Positions 53,701-62,047 are shown, numbered from the stretch's first letter. The stretch is DNA of 64,000 nucleotides from Verrucomicrobiaceae bacterium E54 (GCA_022548915.1 JAKZES010000003.1:62001-126000); one strand, 5' to 3'. Numbers and translations are program-made. The notes: a model not told the origin generated them from the sequence alone.

Positions 53701-54130
53701 CTTCGGCGGATTCCTCGGGCTGGCGATCGTGCATCGCTGGAGCGAGCTCGACCGCTACATGCCGGTGCAGAACCTCGACATGCTCACGATCCTCGGTTTC
53801 GTGATCCTGGCCGGCGTGGTGGTCAACAATGCCATCCTCATCGTGCACCAGGCCCTCAACTTCATGCGCGACTCGGATCTCGATCCGCAGTCGGCGGTGG
53901 TGGAAAGCGTGCGTTCGCGGGTGCGGCCGATCCTGATGTCGACGCTGACCTCGGTGGGCGGGATGCTGCCGCTGGTGCTGATGCCCGGTGCCGGCTCGGA
54001 GCTTTACCGAGGTCTCGGGGCGGTGGTCGTCGGCGGGCTTTCGGTGAGCACGGTCTTTACGATGGTTCTCGTACCCACGGTGCTGAGCTCCATTTTCGCA
54101 CTCAAGCCATCGACATCCGAAGCGTCATGA
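50783..54130 (+). CDS. RND efflux transporter permease
   Basis: 1115 residues, normal for the family, with 12 predicted membrane helices and two large periplasmic loops. TM1 begins PITIAVGTMLAIFSGILAI; the relay helix reads GMVVDNAIVVIENIHRHLEM with Asp415 preserved and Asn416 where AcrB has a second Asp. The ATG at 50783 is favoured over an in-frame start at 50756 because it directly precedes the conserved first helix. Proton-driven export through an outer-membrane partner is expected. Substrates are unknown; the HAE1-like drug-efflux branch is more likely than metal export because the CusA metal-site methionine motif is not evident. The last 4 bp overlap the OMF gene. Confidence 0.93.
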   Translation: MKSPIDFLLKQPITIAVGTMLAIFSGILAITRVPVRMTPEVSSVVVAVTTNWENASVEEIESDIIEEQERALGEVTGLKSMISTSAAGQGTIRLEFETGTDISVAEDEVLQKLDEVPGYPNGVLQPVVEDIDPESADYIAWIGLFSTDPEYDPGQLYDFMDRSMKPRFERIPGISQVGVRGATASELQIVVDPDALAQRGVTFAQLREGIMAANANFSGGKIEMGKRDYRLRMPGRFQTPQSAAEMIIFRDESGPVYLGDVAEIRSGFKEPTSWVRSRGQRAAFFNFQLQRGANLLETMGMLLDEVEAMNQPGALLDQKARQLGLDGTLELVPTYNASTYVEDAFVLVRSNLILGGVLATMTLLFFLRSVRAVGIIAIAIPVSIIASFTVLVMLGRSINIISLAGLAFAVGMVVDNAIVVIENIHRHLEMGKKPLAAARDGAVEVGGAVLASTLTTVVVFAPILLIEEQAGQLFRDIALAIMAAVSLSFLVSLTLIPVASGKWLTPHDEGDGPSAFDRLFGSKFFRILGAPFRPLAVLFERMPDFAARAVTTGTATWPRRLIIIGSFTLVTVVGTRVLLPPLDYLPQGNRNLVFGLLFPPPTYNLDKLSEMGERIEEQIRPLWEATPDKYGVETRLNGGNAEAEDHREPVPLGDGSGRTVLPPPLENYFLVSFEGRMFHGGISADKTAVADLIPAFRKATQGVPDTFAIARQMPLFRVGGSTGGAVQIDFRGRDLDLVSQAAGAAMGRLFGSMPPGSNITPAPPNFALPLDELRVAPDDQRLRELDMTRTDLGLAIQAGGDGIVLFRDYEQNGELKDIKILTARENGEQPVDKLMDLPVAAPGGEIVDVRSISRLERIRGPDQIRHVDRLRAVTLELEPPPGQPLETVIEEVNGVIAELRADGVIPPGVDVGLSGSAGKLAEIRNSLLGDGTIKGTVASSLFMAFLVIYLLMVILFQSWSYPLVIMLSVPLATFGGFLGLAIVHRWSELDRYMPVQNLDMLTILGFVILAGVVVNNAILIVHQALNFMRDSDLDPQSAVVESVRSRVRPILMSTLTSVGGMLPLVLMPGAGSELYRGLGAVVVGGLSVSTVFTMVLVPTVLSSIFALKPSTSEAS

Positions 54131-55500
54131 AGAGGCTGTTTTCCATGATACCGGTTGGTGCCGTGCTGCTTGCAGGCTGTGCGGTGGGGCCGGACTACCA
54201 GGTGCCCGGCGCCGAGCTGGAGGCGGCCTTCAAGAATGCCGGCTTCTCGAAGCCGCCGCCCGAAGGGTCGTGGTGGGGGCTGTTTGGTGACAGCGAGCTG
54301 AACCGCTACATCCGGATGGCCGAGTCGGACAGCCCGACCGCCCGGGCGGCCCTGGCGCGCTACGACCTGGCGCGGGGGACGCTGGGCCTCGAGTCGGCCG
54401 ATGCGTGGCCGGCGGTGACCGCGGATGCTTTTGGACGGCGGCAGAAGGACAGCGGCAACTCGAATTTCTCCGCCGGCACCTACAACGACTACCGGGCGGC
54501 CCTGAATGTCTCGTGGGAGGTCGACCTGTGGGGTCGCGTGCGGCGGAAGATCGGCGCCGCCGTCGCCGAGACCGAAGCGGCGGGCTACGAGTATCGCGGA
54601 GCACTGCTCTCGCTGCGGGGAGAGGTGGCGCGCGCGTATCTTTCGCTGCGCTTTGCCGATGCGGAGATCGCGCTGCTGGAGAGAACCGAGACACTCCGCG
54701 CCGAGGCACGGCGCTTGATGAAGGCCCGCTTCGATGCCGGTGCCAGCAGCCGCATCGACCACGAGCGTTCCATCACCGAGCACGAAAGCGTGAAGTCCGA
54801 GATCGCCCAGCTCCGCGCCGAACGGGGGCGTTTCGAAAATGCGCTGGCGGTGCTGGTCGGCCGCAACGCCTCGGGATTCAGCGTGCCGGCCAAATCGGGC
54901 CGCCCCGCCGTGCCCGCGCCGCCCGGGGCGGTGCCTTCCGATCTGCTGCGTCGTCGCCCGGATATCGCCGCCGCCGAGCGCCGTCTGGCCGCTTCCAGCG
55001 AACGGATCGGCCTGGCGATCGCCAGCTACCTGCCGAAGCTCACGCTCACCGGGGAGGGCGGCTTCCGCTCCCTGAGTTCGAGCGATCTTTTCAACTCGGG
55101 CTCGAAGCTCTGGTCGCTGGGGCCGGAGCTGGAGATTCCAATATTTCAAGGTGGTCGGGCCTTCGCCGACAAGGATCGCGCCGAAGCCGCCTACCGGGAA
55201 TCCCTCGAACTCTACCGGGACGCGCTTCTCAAGGCGGTCCAGGAGACCGAGGACTCGATGCTCGATGCCCGCCAGCTGCGATCCGCCTCCGATTCCCGTT
55301 GGCGGGGAGCGGGCAGCGCGAAGACGGCGGCGTCGCTCGTCCGGAAGCGCTACGAGGGTGGGGCGATCGATTACTTCGAGGTTGTCGAGTCCGAGCGGAC
55401 CGCCCTCGTGGAGCAACGGGCGGCCCTGGCCATCGAGCGTGCGCGGGCGCTGGCGGCGACCCGCCTCATCCAGGCCCTCGGCGGTGGATGGAAACGTTGA
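54127..55500 (+). CDS. Outer-membrane efflux channel lipoprotein (NodT/OprM type)
   Basis: 457 residues. A lipobox (LLAGC, Cys18) marks it as an outer-membrane lipoprotein. Family motifs include WWGLFGDSELNRYI near the N-terminus, DLWGRVRRKIGAA, RRRPDIAAAERRLAA in the second half and EIPIFQGGR. The start overlaps the RND stop by 4 bp (ATGA), so the three pump subunits are translationally linked. It completes the tripartite pump. A long inverted repeat (TGACCCC, 55517-55523, and GGGGTCA, 55541-55547) lies just after the gene. Confidence 0.93.
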   Translation: MKRLFSMIPVGAVLLAGCAVGPDYQVPGAELEAAFKNAGFSKPPPEGSWWGLFGDSELNRYIRMAESDSPTARAALARYDLARGTLGLESADAWPAVTADAFGRRQKDSGNSNFSAGTYNDYRAALNVSWEVDLWGRVRRKIGAAVAETEAAGYEYRGALLSLRGEVARAYLSLRFADAEIALLERTETLRAEARRLMKARFDAGASSRIDHERSITEHESVKSEIAQLRAERGRFENALAVLVGRNASGFSVPAKSGRPAVPAPPGAVPSDLLRRRPDIAAAERRLAASSERIGLAIASYLPKLTLTGEGGFRSLSSSDLFNSGSKLWSLGPELEIPIFQGGRAFADKDRAEAAYRESLELYRDALLKAVQETEDSMLDARQLRSASDSRWRGAGSAKTAASLVRKRYEGGAIDYFEVVESERTALVEQRAALAIERARALAATRLIQALGGGWKR

Positions 55501-55546
55501 GCTTTTCCAGTTGGCTTGACCCCGAATTCCGCCTTTAGCTGGGGTC

Positions 55547-56359
55547 ATGAAACAATTTCTCCTACCCTGCCTTTGCCTGCTTTTCGGCACGAACAGCCTC
55601 CTCGGTGGCCTGCCCCAGCTCAGCGAGAAGCCGTGGATCGGGTGGTTCGCCGGCTACGAAGAGCGGGAGTACCGCTTCGGCATCATGGCCGACGGCATCG
55701 CCGCGCTGATCCCGCTCAATGATCGCAGTGACGAACCCGTGAGCCAGAAGCACTGGATCGAGATCGAACCCGTGATCGAAGAGGTGCTTGCAGGAGGGCG
55801 CGTGGTGACCAAGCAGGCGGACGACACCGCCTGGGAGGGCCTGACCGAGCCCACCGAAGAGGGCGGCAAGATGAGCTACCGCGGAAAAGTGACCGGAGGG
55901 GCGACCTTCGAAGTCCACTTTGAAACCGAGCGCGGTAGGATTCTCGCGGGAGGCCGTATTCTCGACAAGGGGGACCTGACCGAGCATCCGATCCGGCTCT
56001 CCATCCGGGTCAAGGTTCCCAACGTCTACCAGTTCATCGAGGATGAGGAAAAGGTCGAGGACCTCGCCGACGGTGATCGCATCCGCCTCGTCAAGGCGGA
56101 CGGCAGGAAGGAGTCGCTGGATGCGTGGGAGCCGGTGTGGGCCGACAAGGACATCAGCGATCCGGGAGTCCGGAGCGCCCGGATCGACCTCGAAGGCTAC
56201 GATGGACGCAAGATCGAGCTCGAGGCCGGCGACAAGGGATTGTTCGAATTCTGGAACGGGGAAAAGCGGCCGCTCTACAAGGGCTTCACCTTCGGCTGGA
56301 AGCCGGATCCCGCGAAGGACCCGGAAGGCAAGGCGCGCTTCGTGCTCGAGTTCGGTTGA
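55547..56359 (+). CDS. Secreted hypothetical protein
   Basis: 270 residues with a signal peptide (MKQFLLPCLCLLFGTNSLLG). The mature protein is acidic and beta-rich, with paired motifs GGRILDKGDLTEHPIRLSIR and WNGEKRPLYKGFTFGWK. No family is recognised. The ATG at 55547 sits in the right arm of the inverted repeat that follows the pump operon. The MYG1-family gene starts 18 bp beyond its stop, so they may be cotranscribed. Confidence 0.7.
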   Translation: MKQFLLPCLCLLFGTNSLLGGLPQLSEKPWIGWFAGYEEREYRFGIMADGIAALIPLNDRSDEPVSQKHWIEIEPVIEEVLAGGRVVTKQADDTAWEGLTEPTEEGGKMSYRGKVTGGATFEVHFETERGRILAGGRILDKGDLTEHPIRLSIRVKVPNVYQFIEDEEKVEDLADGDRIRLVKADGRKESLDAWEPVWADKDISDPGVRSARIDLEGYDGRKIELEAGDKGLFEFWNGEKRPLYKGFTFGWKPDPAKDPEGKARFVLEFG

Positions 56360-56377
56360 TGCGGGGTTGTCAGGACG

Positions 56378-57256
56378 ATGGATGCCCCGCAGGCTCCGCG
56401 CCCGATGGCCATCCGACAGATCCTGACCCACCCCGGCGGCGCGCATAAGGACGAACTGCTCGCCTGCGCGGTGCTGGCCGCCGCGCACGGCTGCGGCATC
56501 GTCCGCCGTGAACCCAGCGACGGCGATCTCGCCGACCCCGGCGTGGCCGTCGTCGATGTCGGAGGTGAACATGAACCGGAGCGGTCCAACTTCGACCACC
56601 ATCAGTTCGGCCCCGATCACGAACCGGTCTGCGCGCTGAGCCTCGTGCTCCAGCATCTCGGGATTTACGACGATGCCCGGCGGTTCTGCGACTGGCTGGA
56701 AACCACCGAGCGGCTCGACGTGACCGGGCCGCGCGAGACCTCCGCATGGCTCGGCATCGAGCCGGACGTCCTCGGCCGCTTGAACTCACCGGTCGACATC
56801 ACCCTGCTGCGCCGATTCGCCTCGGTGGATCGGGTCGAGCCGGGCGAGGCGCTTTACGAAATCCTGCGTTGGGTCGGCGCCGACCTGCTGGAGTATCTGA
56901 AGTCCCTGCGCGAGCGGCTCGAGTATGTTGGTGAGCACGCCGGAATGTGGGAGGTGGCGGACCTGAACGTGCTTTTCATGCCGCGAACCGACCCCTTGCC
57001 ACCGGAGCCATCCGCCGGTCTGGGTCGCCACCTCGAGGCCATCGGCATGGAGGAAGCGACCTCGGGCCTGGTATATCCCGATCGGCGCGGACCCGGCTAC
57101 GGCCTGTCGCGTTTCCGGGATGATCCGCGCTTCGACTTCACCAGGATCGAGGGTGAGCCGGATGTTCATTTTGCGCATGCCCGCGGGTTTGTGGCCAAGA
57201 CCTCGGCGACGGATCCAGAGCGGCTCAAGGAGTTGCTCCGGCTTGCCCGGGTCTAA
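56378..57256 (+). CDS. MYG1-family (UPF0160) metal-dependent hydrolase
   Basis: 292 residues. The family hallmarks are ILTHPGGAHKDELLA near the N-terminus and VVDVGGEHEPERSNFDHHQF with the DHH metal-binding motif, as in the DHH phosphoesterase superfamily. Eukaryotic MYG1 is a 3'-5' exoribonuclease; the bacterial role is little known. A second in-frame ATG at 56405 is an alternative start and would remove nine residues. It is cytoplasmic by absence of a signal peptide. Confidence 0.85.
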   Translation: MDAPQAPRPMAIRQILTHPGGAHKDELLACAVLAAAHGCGIVRREPSDGDLADPGVAVVDVGGEHEPERSNFDHHQFGPDHEPVCALSLVLQHLGIYDDARRFCDWLETTERLDVTGPRETSAWLGIEPDVLGRLNSPVDITLLRRFASVDRVEPGEALYEILRWVGADLLEYLKSLRERLEYVGEHAGMWEVADLNVLFMPRTDPLPPEPSAGLGRHLEAIGMEEATSGLVYPDRRGPGYGLSRFRDDPRFDFTRIEGEPDVHFAHARGFVAKTSATDPERLKELLRLARV

Positions 57257-57318
57257 TGCTTGGGGGCGCCCCGCCTCCCACGCTTGCCCTCCGGGCCGTC
57301 GCAGGCTTGGATGCGACT

Positions 57319-57768
57319 ATGAAAAAATTCCTGCTTTGCCTCGCCCTGATCCTGCCTCTCGCCGCGGAGGACCGCCCGCTGTTCCTGCCTTTTGATCTGA
57401 CACTGGGCGGTGAGAAAGCCGTCATGGAGAACGGCAACGAGCTCTTCGCCCAGATCGACAAGCCGGTGAAGGCGGATGCCGTGCTCGAACTCGAAGCACA
57501 GGTCCCGTTGCTCATCGTCAACGCGTTCCCCTGCAAGGAGGACGGGACCGTCCTCGAGACCCAGACGGCGGCGGTGATCGTCGCCAACAACACGAAGCAG
57601 GTGAAGCTGAGCGATACGATGGACAAGAAGAAGCTCGAGCCCGGGACCTACCTCGCCAACGTCGTGGCCGGCGGCAAAACGTCACGCATCGTCTTTGAAG
57701 TCGGCGAGGCGAAGAAGAAGGTCGATTTCTCGAAGATCCTTGGCTTCCTGAAGAAGAAGTCGGAGTAG
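57319..57768 (+). CDS. Small secreted hypothetical protein
   Basis: 149 residues from the ATG at 57319, chosen because it gives a signal peptide (MKKFLLCLALILPLAAE); the in-frame start at 57256 overlaps the preceding stop and adds unrelated residues. The mature chain is beta-rich and ends in a lysine-rich tail (KKKVDFSKILGFLKKKSE). The family is unknown. It converges on the next gene, with stops 12 bp apart. Confidence 0.65.
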   Translation: MKKFLLCLALILPLAAEDRPLFLPFDLTLGGEKAVMENGNELFAQIDKPVKADAVLELEAQVPLLIVNAFPCKEDGTVLETQTAAVIVANNTKQVKLSDTMDKKKLEPGTYLANVVAGGKTSRIVFEVGEAKKKVDFSKILGFLKKKSE

Positions 57769-57779
57769 GCCGCCGACCG

Positions 57780-58295
57780 TTACCCGTTGTCCTTGCTCTC
57801 GGCCTCCTCCCGCCTGAACGACTTGACGATGGCGAGGCAGGCCTCGCGGGTCTCGTCGGCGAGTTGCGGATTCATGGTCGAGACGATGCGGACCAGGTGC
57901 TCCTTGGTATCGACGAACACCGCAAACATGGCGATCGATCCCTCTTCCGCATTCTGCGGCGCAAGGGTGAGGAACTTGGCGTCGCAACCGTCCAGCGCGC
58001 CATCCGAGAGCCTGGCCTCGCCCTTGAACTGAATCGCCGCCGCGTAGCTCTTGGCCGAGGCCTTGCCGGTGGCGTCAAGATCGGCCGAGGCCCCTTCCGG
58101 GACGGCATCGCAGTTCACGCTGATGATCACCGCCTTGTCCGGACTTTCACGCGCGAATTCCGCGTCGGCCGACGGGGCCTTGGTCTTGGTCCAGCCCTGG
58201 GGAAAGGCGAGCGAGTAGGCATCGCCGGCAAAGGTGACCCGGTCGTTTGCCAGAGCCGGAGCGAGGAGGGCGAGAAGGAGAATTGGCCATTTCAT
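57780..58295 (-). CDS. Small exported protein, PsbP/DUF1795-like
   Basis: 171 residues from MKWPILLLALLAPALA, a signal peptide. After the start, the sequence VTFAGDAYSLAFPQGWTKTK and the later FVDTKEHLVRIVSTM pattern resemble PsbP-like or DUF1795 domains, which bind small ligands or assist assembly of membrane complexes. It is the fourth gene of the radical SAM/NnrS operon, 25 bp after the NnrS stop, so a periplasmic role in that pathway is possible. Identification is tentative. Confidence 0.6.
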   Translation of the reverse strand: MKWPILLLALLAPALANDRVTFAGDAYSLAFPQGWTKTKAPSADAEFARESPDKAVIISVNCDAVPEGASADLDATGKASAKSYAAAIQFKGEARLSDGALDGCDAKFLTLAPQNAEEGSIAMFAVFVDTKEHLVRIVSTMNPQLADETREACLAIVKSFRREEAESKDNG

Positions 58296-58320
58296 GGTTC
58301 TCACCTTTCGCCCGGCATTC

Positions 58321-59571
58321 CTACGGAGTCGAGCGGAAAGCCCCACCCATCATGAGCTGGCGGCTTCGCGACGGCTTCGGGCAGCGCCCCTTGGGGCGGT
58401 GTTCGAGCGCTTCGGGAAGGCCGGACTCGCGGCGCAGTCGCCACGCCCAGAATGCGATCATGAGCAACCACATGAAGGCCGCGTAGATGAAGTGGGAGAC
58501 CCGAATGGCCGGGACAAAATCGGCGGCCACGCGGGTTGTGGCGGTGAGCAGGCCCATCACCCAGACGCCGTGCATCCACTTCATCGGCGTGGCCAGGCGG
58601 TCATGCCGCTCGTTGTGCCCGAGGATCACCCGGGTCGCGGCGCAGAGCATCAGGAGACCGGCCCCGGCGATGAACATCAGGTGGATGTTGCCGATCCGGA
58701 GGGCAGGGTAGACCGCCCCGAGACCCCAGCCGATGACGGCGGTGGGAAGAATGATGCGCAGCGCGAGCCCGAGGCCGTTGACCTTGGACAGCGCCAGCCA
58801 TCCCGGCACCGCAAAGGCGAGGTAGGTGATGACGGTGATCGCCCGCAGGGCCATGCCGGGACGCCCGCCCCAGGCGACCTCGATGGCGAAGCTGGCGATC
58901 AGCACGATTCCGGCGGCGAGGGAGATCAGGAACGGTCGCCACCATCCGGCGGGAATGGTTTTCGACTCGGGGAATGAATGGGGCGAGGGGAGCCCGAAGA
59001 AGCGGGGGAGGAGGTAGGGGGCAACCCCGAGAATCGGCAGCCACAGGAATCCCTGGAAGAGAAGCAGACGGCAGAACTGCCGCAGGGGCGCGGGGAGTGA
59101 GAGCACCCCGTCGGCACTCAGCACGAAGGAGGACAGCGCGGCACCGAGAATCCCCAGCAAGGCCAGCGGCATCCCCGGCGGCGGGACGTCGCGTCGGCCG
59201 ATGAAGAAGCGGGCGCCGAGGGAGAGGAGGACACCGGTCAGCCAGAATCCAGCCAGCAGGTCCGCCGTTCCGACGGCCGACAGGGCAAGGGCGAGCATCA
59301 TGGCCAGCGCCACCCCGAGGTGCCACAGCAGTTCGAAGCGGCACCATGGATGACTCCCGAGCAAGCGCGGTCCCGCGGTTCCGAGGAAGCCGGTGACGAA
59401 GCATCCGCCGAAGCCGGTGACCATCCAGCGGGCGTGGGCCTCGAGCGGCCAGCCGTCGAGCCATCCGGCGAAGTACGCCGGCCATAGGAGCACGCCGAAG
59501 ATGGACGCGGCGATTCCCAGGGGGAAGAACACCCGGAAGGGTTCCGCCGCGGCTCGTTCGATAAACTTCAC
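58321..59571 (-). CDS. NnrS-family membrane protein
   Basis: 416 residues with a GTG start at 59571 that overlaps the stop of the radical SAM gene (GTGA). It has about 12 hydrophobic segments and NnrS signatures such as FRVFFPLGIAASIFGVLLWP, HARWMVTGFGGCFVTGFLGT, GNIHLMFIAGAGLLMLCA and AADFVPAIRVSHFIYAAFMW. NnrS proteins are haem- and copper-containing and help cells cope with nitric oxide or its iron complexes. The last 36 residues (after FWAWRLRRE) are rich in Arg, Pro and Gly, and their DNA includes a palindrome (CGCCCC-TT-GGGGCG at 58385-58398), suggesting repeat-derived 3' sequence. Confidence 0.88.
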   Translation of the reverse strand: MKFIERAAAEPFRVFFPLGIAASIFGVLLWPAYFAGWLDGWPLEAHARWMVTGFGGCFVTGFLGTAGPRLLGSHPWCRFELLWHLGVALAMMLALALSAVGTADLLAGFWLTGVLLSLGARFFIGRRDVPPPGMPLALLGILGAALSSFVLSADGVLSLPAPLRQFCRLLLFQGFLWLPILGVAPYLLPRFFGLPSPHSFPESKTIPAGWWRPFLISLAAGIVLIASFAIEVAWGGRPGMALRAITVITYLAFAVPGWLALSKVNGLGLALRIILPTAVIGWGLGAVYPALRIGNIHLMFIAGAGLLMLCAATRVILGHNERHDRLATPMKWMHGVWVMGLLTATTRVAADFVPAIRVSHFIYAAFMWLLMIAFWAWRLRRESGLPEALEHRPKGRCPKPSRSRQLMMGGAFRSTP

Positions 59572-60782
59572 GCGGTCAGGGTCTCCTCGAGGATCTCGCT
59601 CTCCGCGAGGTAGCATCCGGGATCGCTGCCCCAAAGGTCGTCGTTGCAGAAGGCGGCGCGGGTGCGGAAGCCGCCGCCGCAGACATTGAACCACCGGCAC
59701 GAACGGCAGCGACCGTGCATGCGCTCGCGGCGCTCGTCCTGGCTGAGCAGGCCGATCTTGCGGATCTCCTCGAGCATCGGAGCGGTCGGGGCGTATTTCT
59801 CCTCCCAGATGGTGGAGAAGGGGGTGCGCTTGACGTTGCCCAGCAGGACATCCTGCCAGAACTGGTCGGGATGGACGTTGCCCTGGGTGTCGATGTTGGC
59901 GATGCCGCGCCCCGAGCTGTTGGCACCGCCGCCGTTCCAGCCGAGGAGTTGGCGCGCCTGATCGAGGTTCGGGTGGTTCTCCTGTTCCATCCGCAGCAGC
60001 AGGTAGGCGCCGTCGGCGGGTTGGGTCACGGTCAGCAGCTCGCGATGGACTCCGCGGGCGTGCCAGTCCTCGACCCGGCTGATCAGCGTGTCGATCGCGT
60101 GGCGGGCGGCATTCGGGTCGAGCACCTGCAGTTCACTGCCGCGGCCCGCGGGCACGAGGTGGTAGAAGCAGACGCGCTTGATTTCCTCCTCCTCGATGAA
60201 GTCGAGGATGCGCTCGATGTTCTCGACATTGTGGCGGGTGAGGGTGAGCCGCAGGCCGGTCTTCTGGTCCACGTCGTGACAGTGCCGGAATCCCCGGACG
60301 GCGGCCTTGAAGGCACCCTCCTTGCCACGGAAGTGGTCGTGGATCTCGCCGATGCCATCGAGCGAGATGCCCACGTAGGCAACCTCCGCCTGCTTGAGCT
60401 TCGCCGCCTTTTCCGGGGTGATCAGCGTGCCGTTGGTGGAGATCGTCAGCTTGAGACCCTTCTCCGTGGCGTAGTCGACGAGATCGAAGAAGTGCGGGTG
60501 AATCATCGGTTCGCCGCCGGAAAACAGCAGTGAGGGGACCTCGTAGGCGGCGAGGTCGTCGACCACCGCCTTCATCTGGTCCCAGTCGAGTTCGCCGGGG
60601 TACTGGCGGGCCATCGAGTCCGAGTAGCAGTGGATGCAGCGCAGGTTGCAGGTGCGGGTGATGTTCCAGACGACGATCGGGCGGCGCTTGCGGGCGCTGC
60701 CGGGGGCGCCGTGCCCGTGTCCGTAGCGGAGGTGGTCGGCCGGTTGTTCGTGGCCGGTCCAGAGTCGGGTGAGGTTGATCAT
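59568..60782 (-). CDS. Radical SAM/SPASM protein, NirJ/AhbD-like haem-modifying enzyme
   Basis: 404 residues. The radical SAM cluster motif CNLRCIHC (Cys45, Cys49, Cys52) is followed by LLFSGGEPMIHP and ISTNGTLI. The C-terminal SPASM region (CRSCRWFNVCGGGF and further cysteines) should bind additional iron-sulfur clusters. The overall pattern RPIVVWNITRTCNLRCIHCY resembles NirJ (haem d1) and AhbC/D (siroheme-dependent haem) proteins, which act on didecarboxysiroheme-type substrates. Membership of one specific family cannot be decided by eye. It lies second in the operon, 24 bp after another radical SAM gene and overlapping NnrS. Confidence 0.82.
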   Translation of the reverse strand: MINLTRLWTGHEQPADHLRYGHGHGAPGSARKRRPIVVWNITRTCNLRCIHCYSDSMARQYPGELDWDQMKAVVDDLAAYEVPSLLFSGGEPMIHPHFFDLVDYATEKGLKLTISTNGTLITPEKAAKLKQAEVAYVGISLDGIGEIHDHFRGKEGAFKAAVRGFRHCHDVDQKTGLRLTLTRHNVENIERILDFIEEEEIKRVCFYHLVPAGRGSELQVLDPNAARHAIDTLISRVEDWHARGVHRELLTVTQPADGAYLLLRMEQENHPNLDQARQLLGWNGGGANSSGRGIANIDTQGNVHPDQFWQDVLLGNVKRTPFSTIWEEKYAPTAPMLEEIRKIGLLSQDERRERMHGRCRSCRWFNVCGGGFRTRAAFCNDDLWGSDPGCYLAESEILEETLTA

Positions 60783-60799
60783 GGGATGGTGGGTGGAGC

Positions 60800-60815
60800 G
60801 CGGACTTCAGTCCGC
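60800..60815. repeat. 16-bp palindromic repeat, inverted copy of 9401-9416
   Basis: GCGGACTTCAGTCCGC is the reverse complement of the element at 9401. On the minus strand it contains, at its centre, the TGA stop codon (60807-60809) of the upstream radical SAM gene, so the 3' end of that coding region lies in the repeat. Confidence 0.7.
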
Positions 60816-61904
60816 AATATGGTCTTCTGTCTTCAGTCTTGGAGTCTTCATTCTTTTCGGTTCGTAAACGCAGGCCGGGTCCGAGGCGAAGGGGTCGCCG
60901 GTGAGGCCGTAGGCACGGGCACGGGAGCCGCCGCAGACCTTGCGGAACTCGCAGCGGCCGCACTTGCCGCCGAGGGCGTCGGAGTCGCGGAGGCTGACGA
61001 AGAGCGGGTGCGCGCGGTAAATGTCTGCGGGATGGCGATCGCGGACGTTGCCGCATTCCATCGGCAGGAAACCACTCGGGCTGACGACTCCGGTGTGCGA
61101 GATGAACATCACCCCGCGGCCATCGCGGATGCCGAGAGGGGAACGCATGCCCTGACGCCCCTTGTGGCCGCCCATGCCCCGCTGGGCGAGGACCCGGCGG
61201 AAGTGGTGGCCCTCGGTGGTCTTGACCGCGAAGGGTGCCTTTCCGACCAGGTCGGCCATTTCGCCGAAGATGCGCTCGAGATCGTTGGGATCCGGAACCT
61301 CGTCGGCCTGCGCGCGTCCGGTGGGAACGAGCAGAAACAGGCTCCACATGGCCGGCTTGAGCTGGAACATGAGGTCGCGGAAGGCCGGGAACTCGTCGAC
61401 GTTCGAGCGGGCCAGGGTCGTGTTGATTTGAATGGAGAGGCCGGCCTCGTGGGCGAGCTCGACGGCCTTGAGGGTGCGCTCGAAGGTGCCTGTGAGGCCG
61501 CGGAAAGCGTCGTGGGTATCCGCCGTGGCCCCATCGAGGCTCAGCGAGATCCGCTGGATCCCGGCGTCGCGGATCTTCGAAAAGTCGTAGCTGGTGAGTC
61601 GCGCGGTGGCGGCGGGACTGAGTCCGACCCGCATGCCCGCATCGCTGGCACGGCGGGCGATCGTGAGCACGTCGGTCCGCATCAGCGGATCTCCCCCGGT
61701 GAGGATGAGCATCGGCGGGGCGAGTTCGGCCAACTGGTCGACCAACCTCAAGGCCTCGGTCGTCTCAAGCTCCTCCGGGTGACGGTGGGACTGGGCTTCC
61801 GCCCGGCAGTGCCGGCATGCCAGGGCGCAGGCCCGGGTGATTTCCCAGAAGACCAGAAACGGCCGCTCGGCGAAGGGATCGGGTGGGTGGACAGGGGCAA
61901 CCAT
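60807..61904 (-). CDS. Radical SAM/SPASM protein, TIGR04053-like
   Basis: 365 residues from MVAPVHPPDPFAERP; a longer start at 61970 adds 22 residues without family similarity. The cluster motif is CALACRHC (Cys26, Cys30, Cys33), followed by ILTGGDPLM and SLSLDGATADTHD. A SPASM-like C-terminal cysteine set is present (CGRCEFRKVCGG). The RPFLVFWEITRACALACRHC region matches my knowledge of the TIGR04053 family, often linked to haem-precursor chemistry. The last residues (MKTPRLKTEDHIAD) derive from repeat-like DNA that supplies the stop codon. The product is cytoplasmic and heads the operon with the NirJ/AhbD-like gene. Confidence 0.82.
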   Translation of the reverse strand: MVAPVHPPDPFAERPFLVFWEITRACALACRHCRAEAQSHRHPEELETTEALRLVDQLAELAPPMLILTGGDPLMRTDVLTIARRASDAGMRVGLSPAATARLTSYDFSKIRDAGIQRISLSLDGATADTHDAFRGLTGTFERTLKAVELAHEAGLSIQINTTLARSNVDEFPAFRDLMFQLKPAMWSLFLLVPTGRAQADEVPDPNDLERIFGEMADLVGKAPFAVKTTEGHHFRRVLAQRGMGGHKGRQGMRSPLGIRDGRGVMFISHTGVVSPSGFLPMECGNVRDRHPADIYRAHPLFVSLRDSDALGGKCGRCEFRKVCGGSRARAYGLTGDPFASDPACVYEPKRMKTPRLKTEDHIAD

Positions 61905-62047
61905 CAGCGTGCCCCAGAGAACGCTTGGAGCGCGAGATTCGCCACGCTCCGGGCGGCAGGTTGTGTGCATATTTTGACCGGTAGGACCGCGCCAACTGGG
62001 TAATCCGCCGGTCCAGGCGCCCGATGACCTCGCCGGAGGCGCGGGAT

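Noticed and set aside
55517-55547. Terminator after the efflux operon
   Set aside because: The arms TGACCCC/GGGGTCA have a 17-nt spacer and no T-run, and the right arm overlaps the next start codon.
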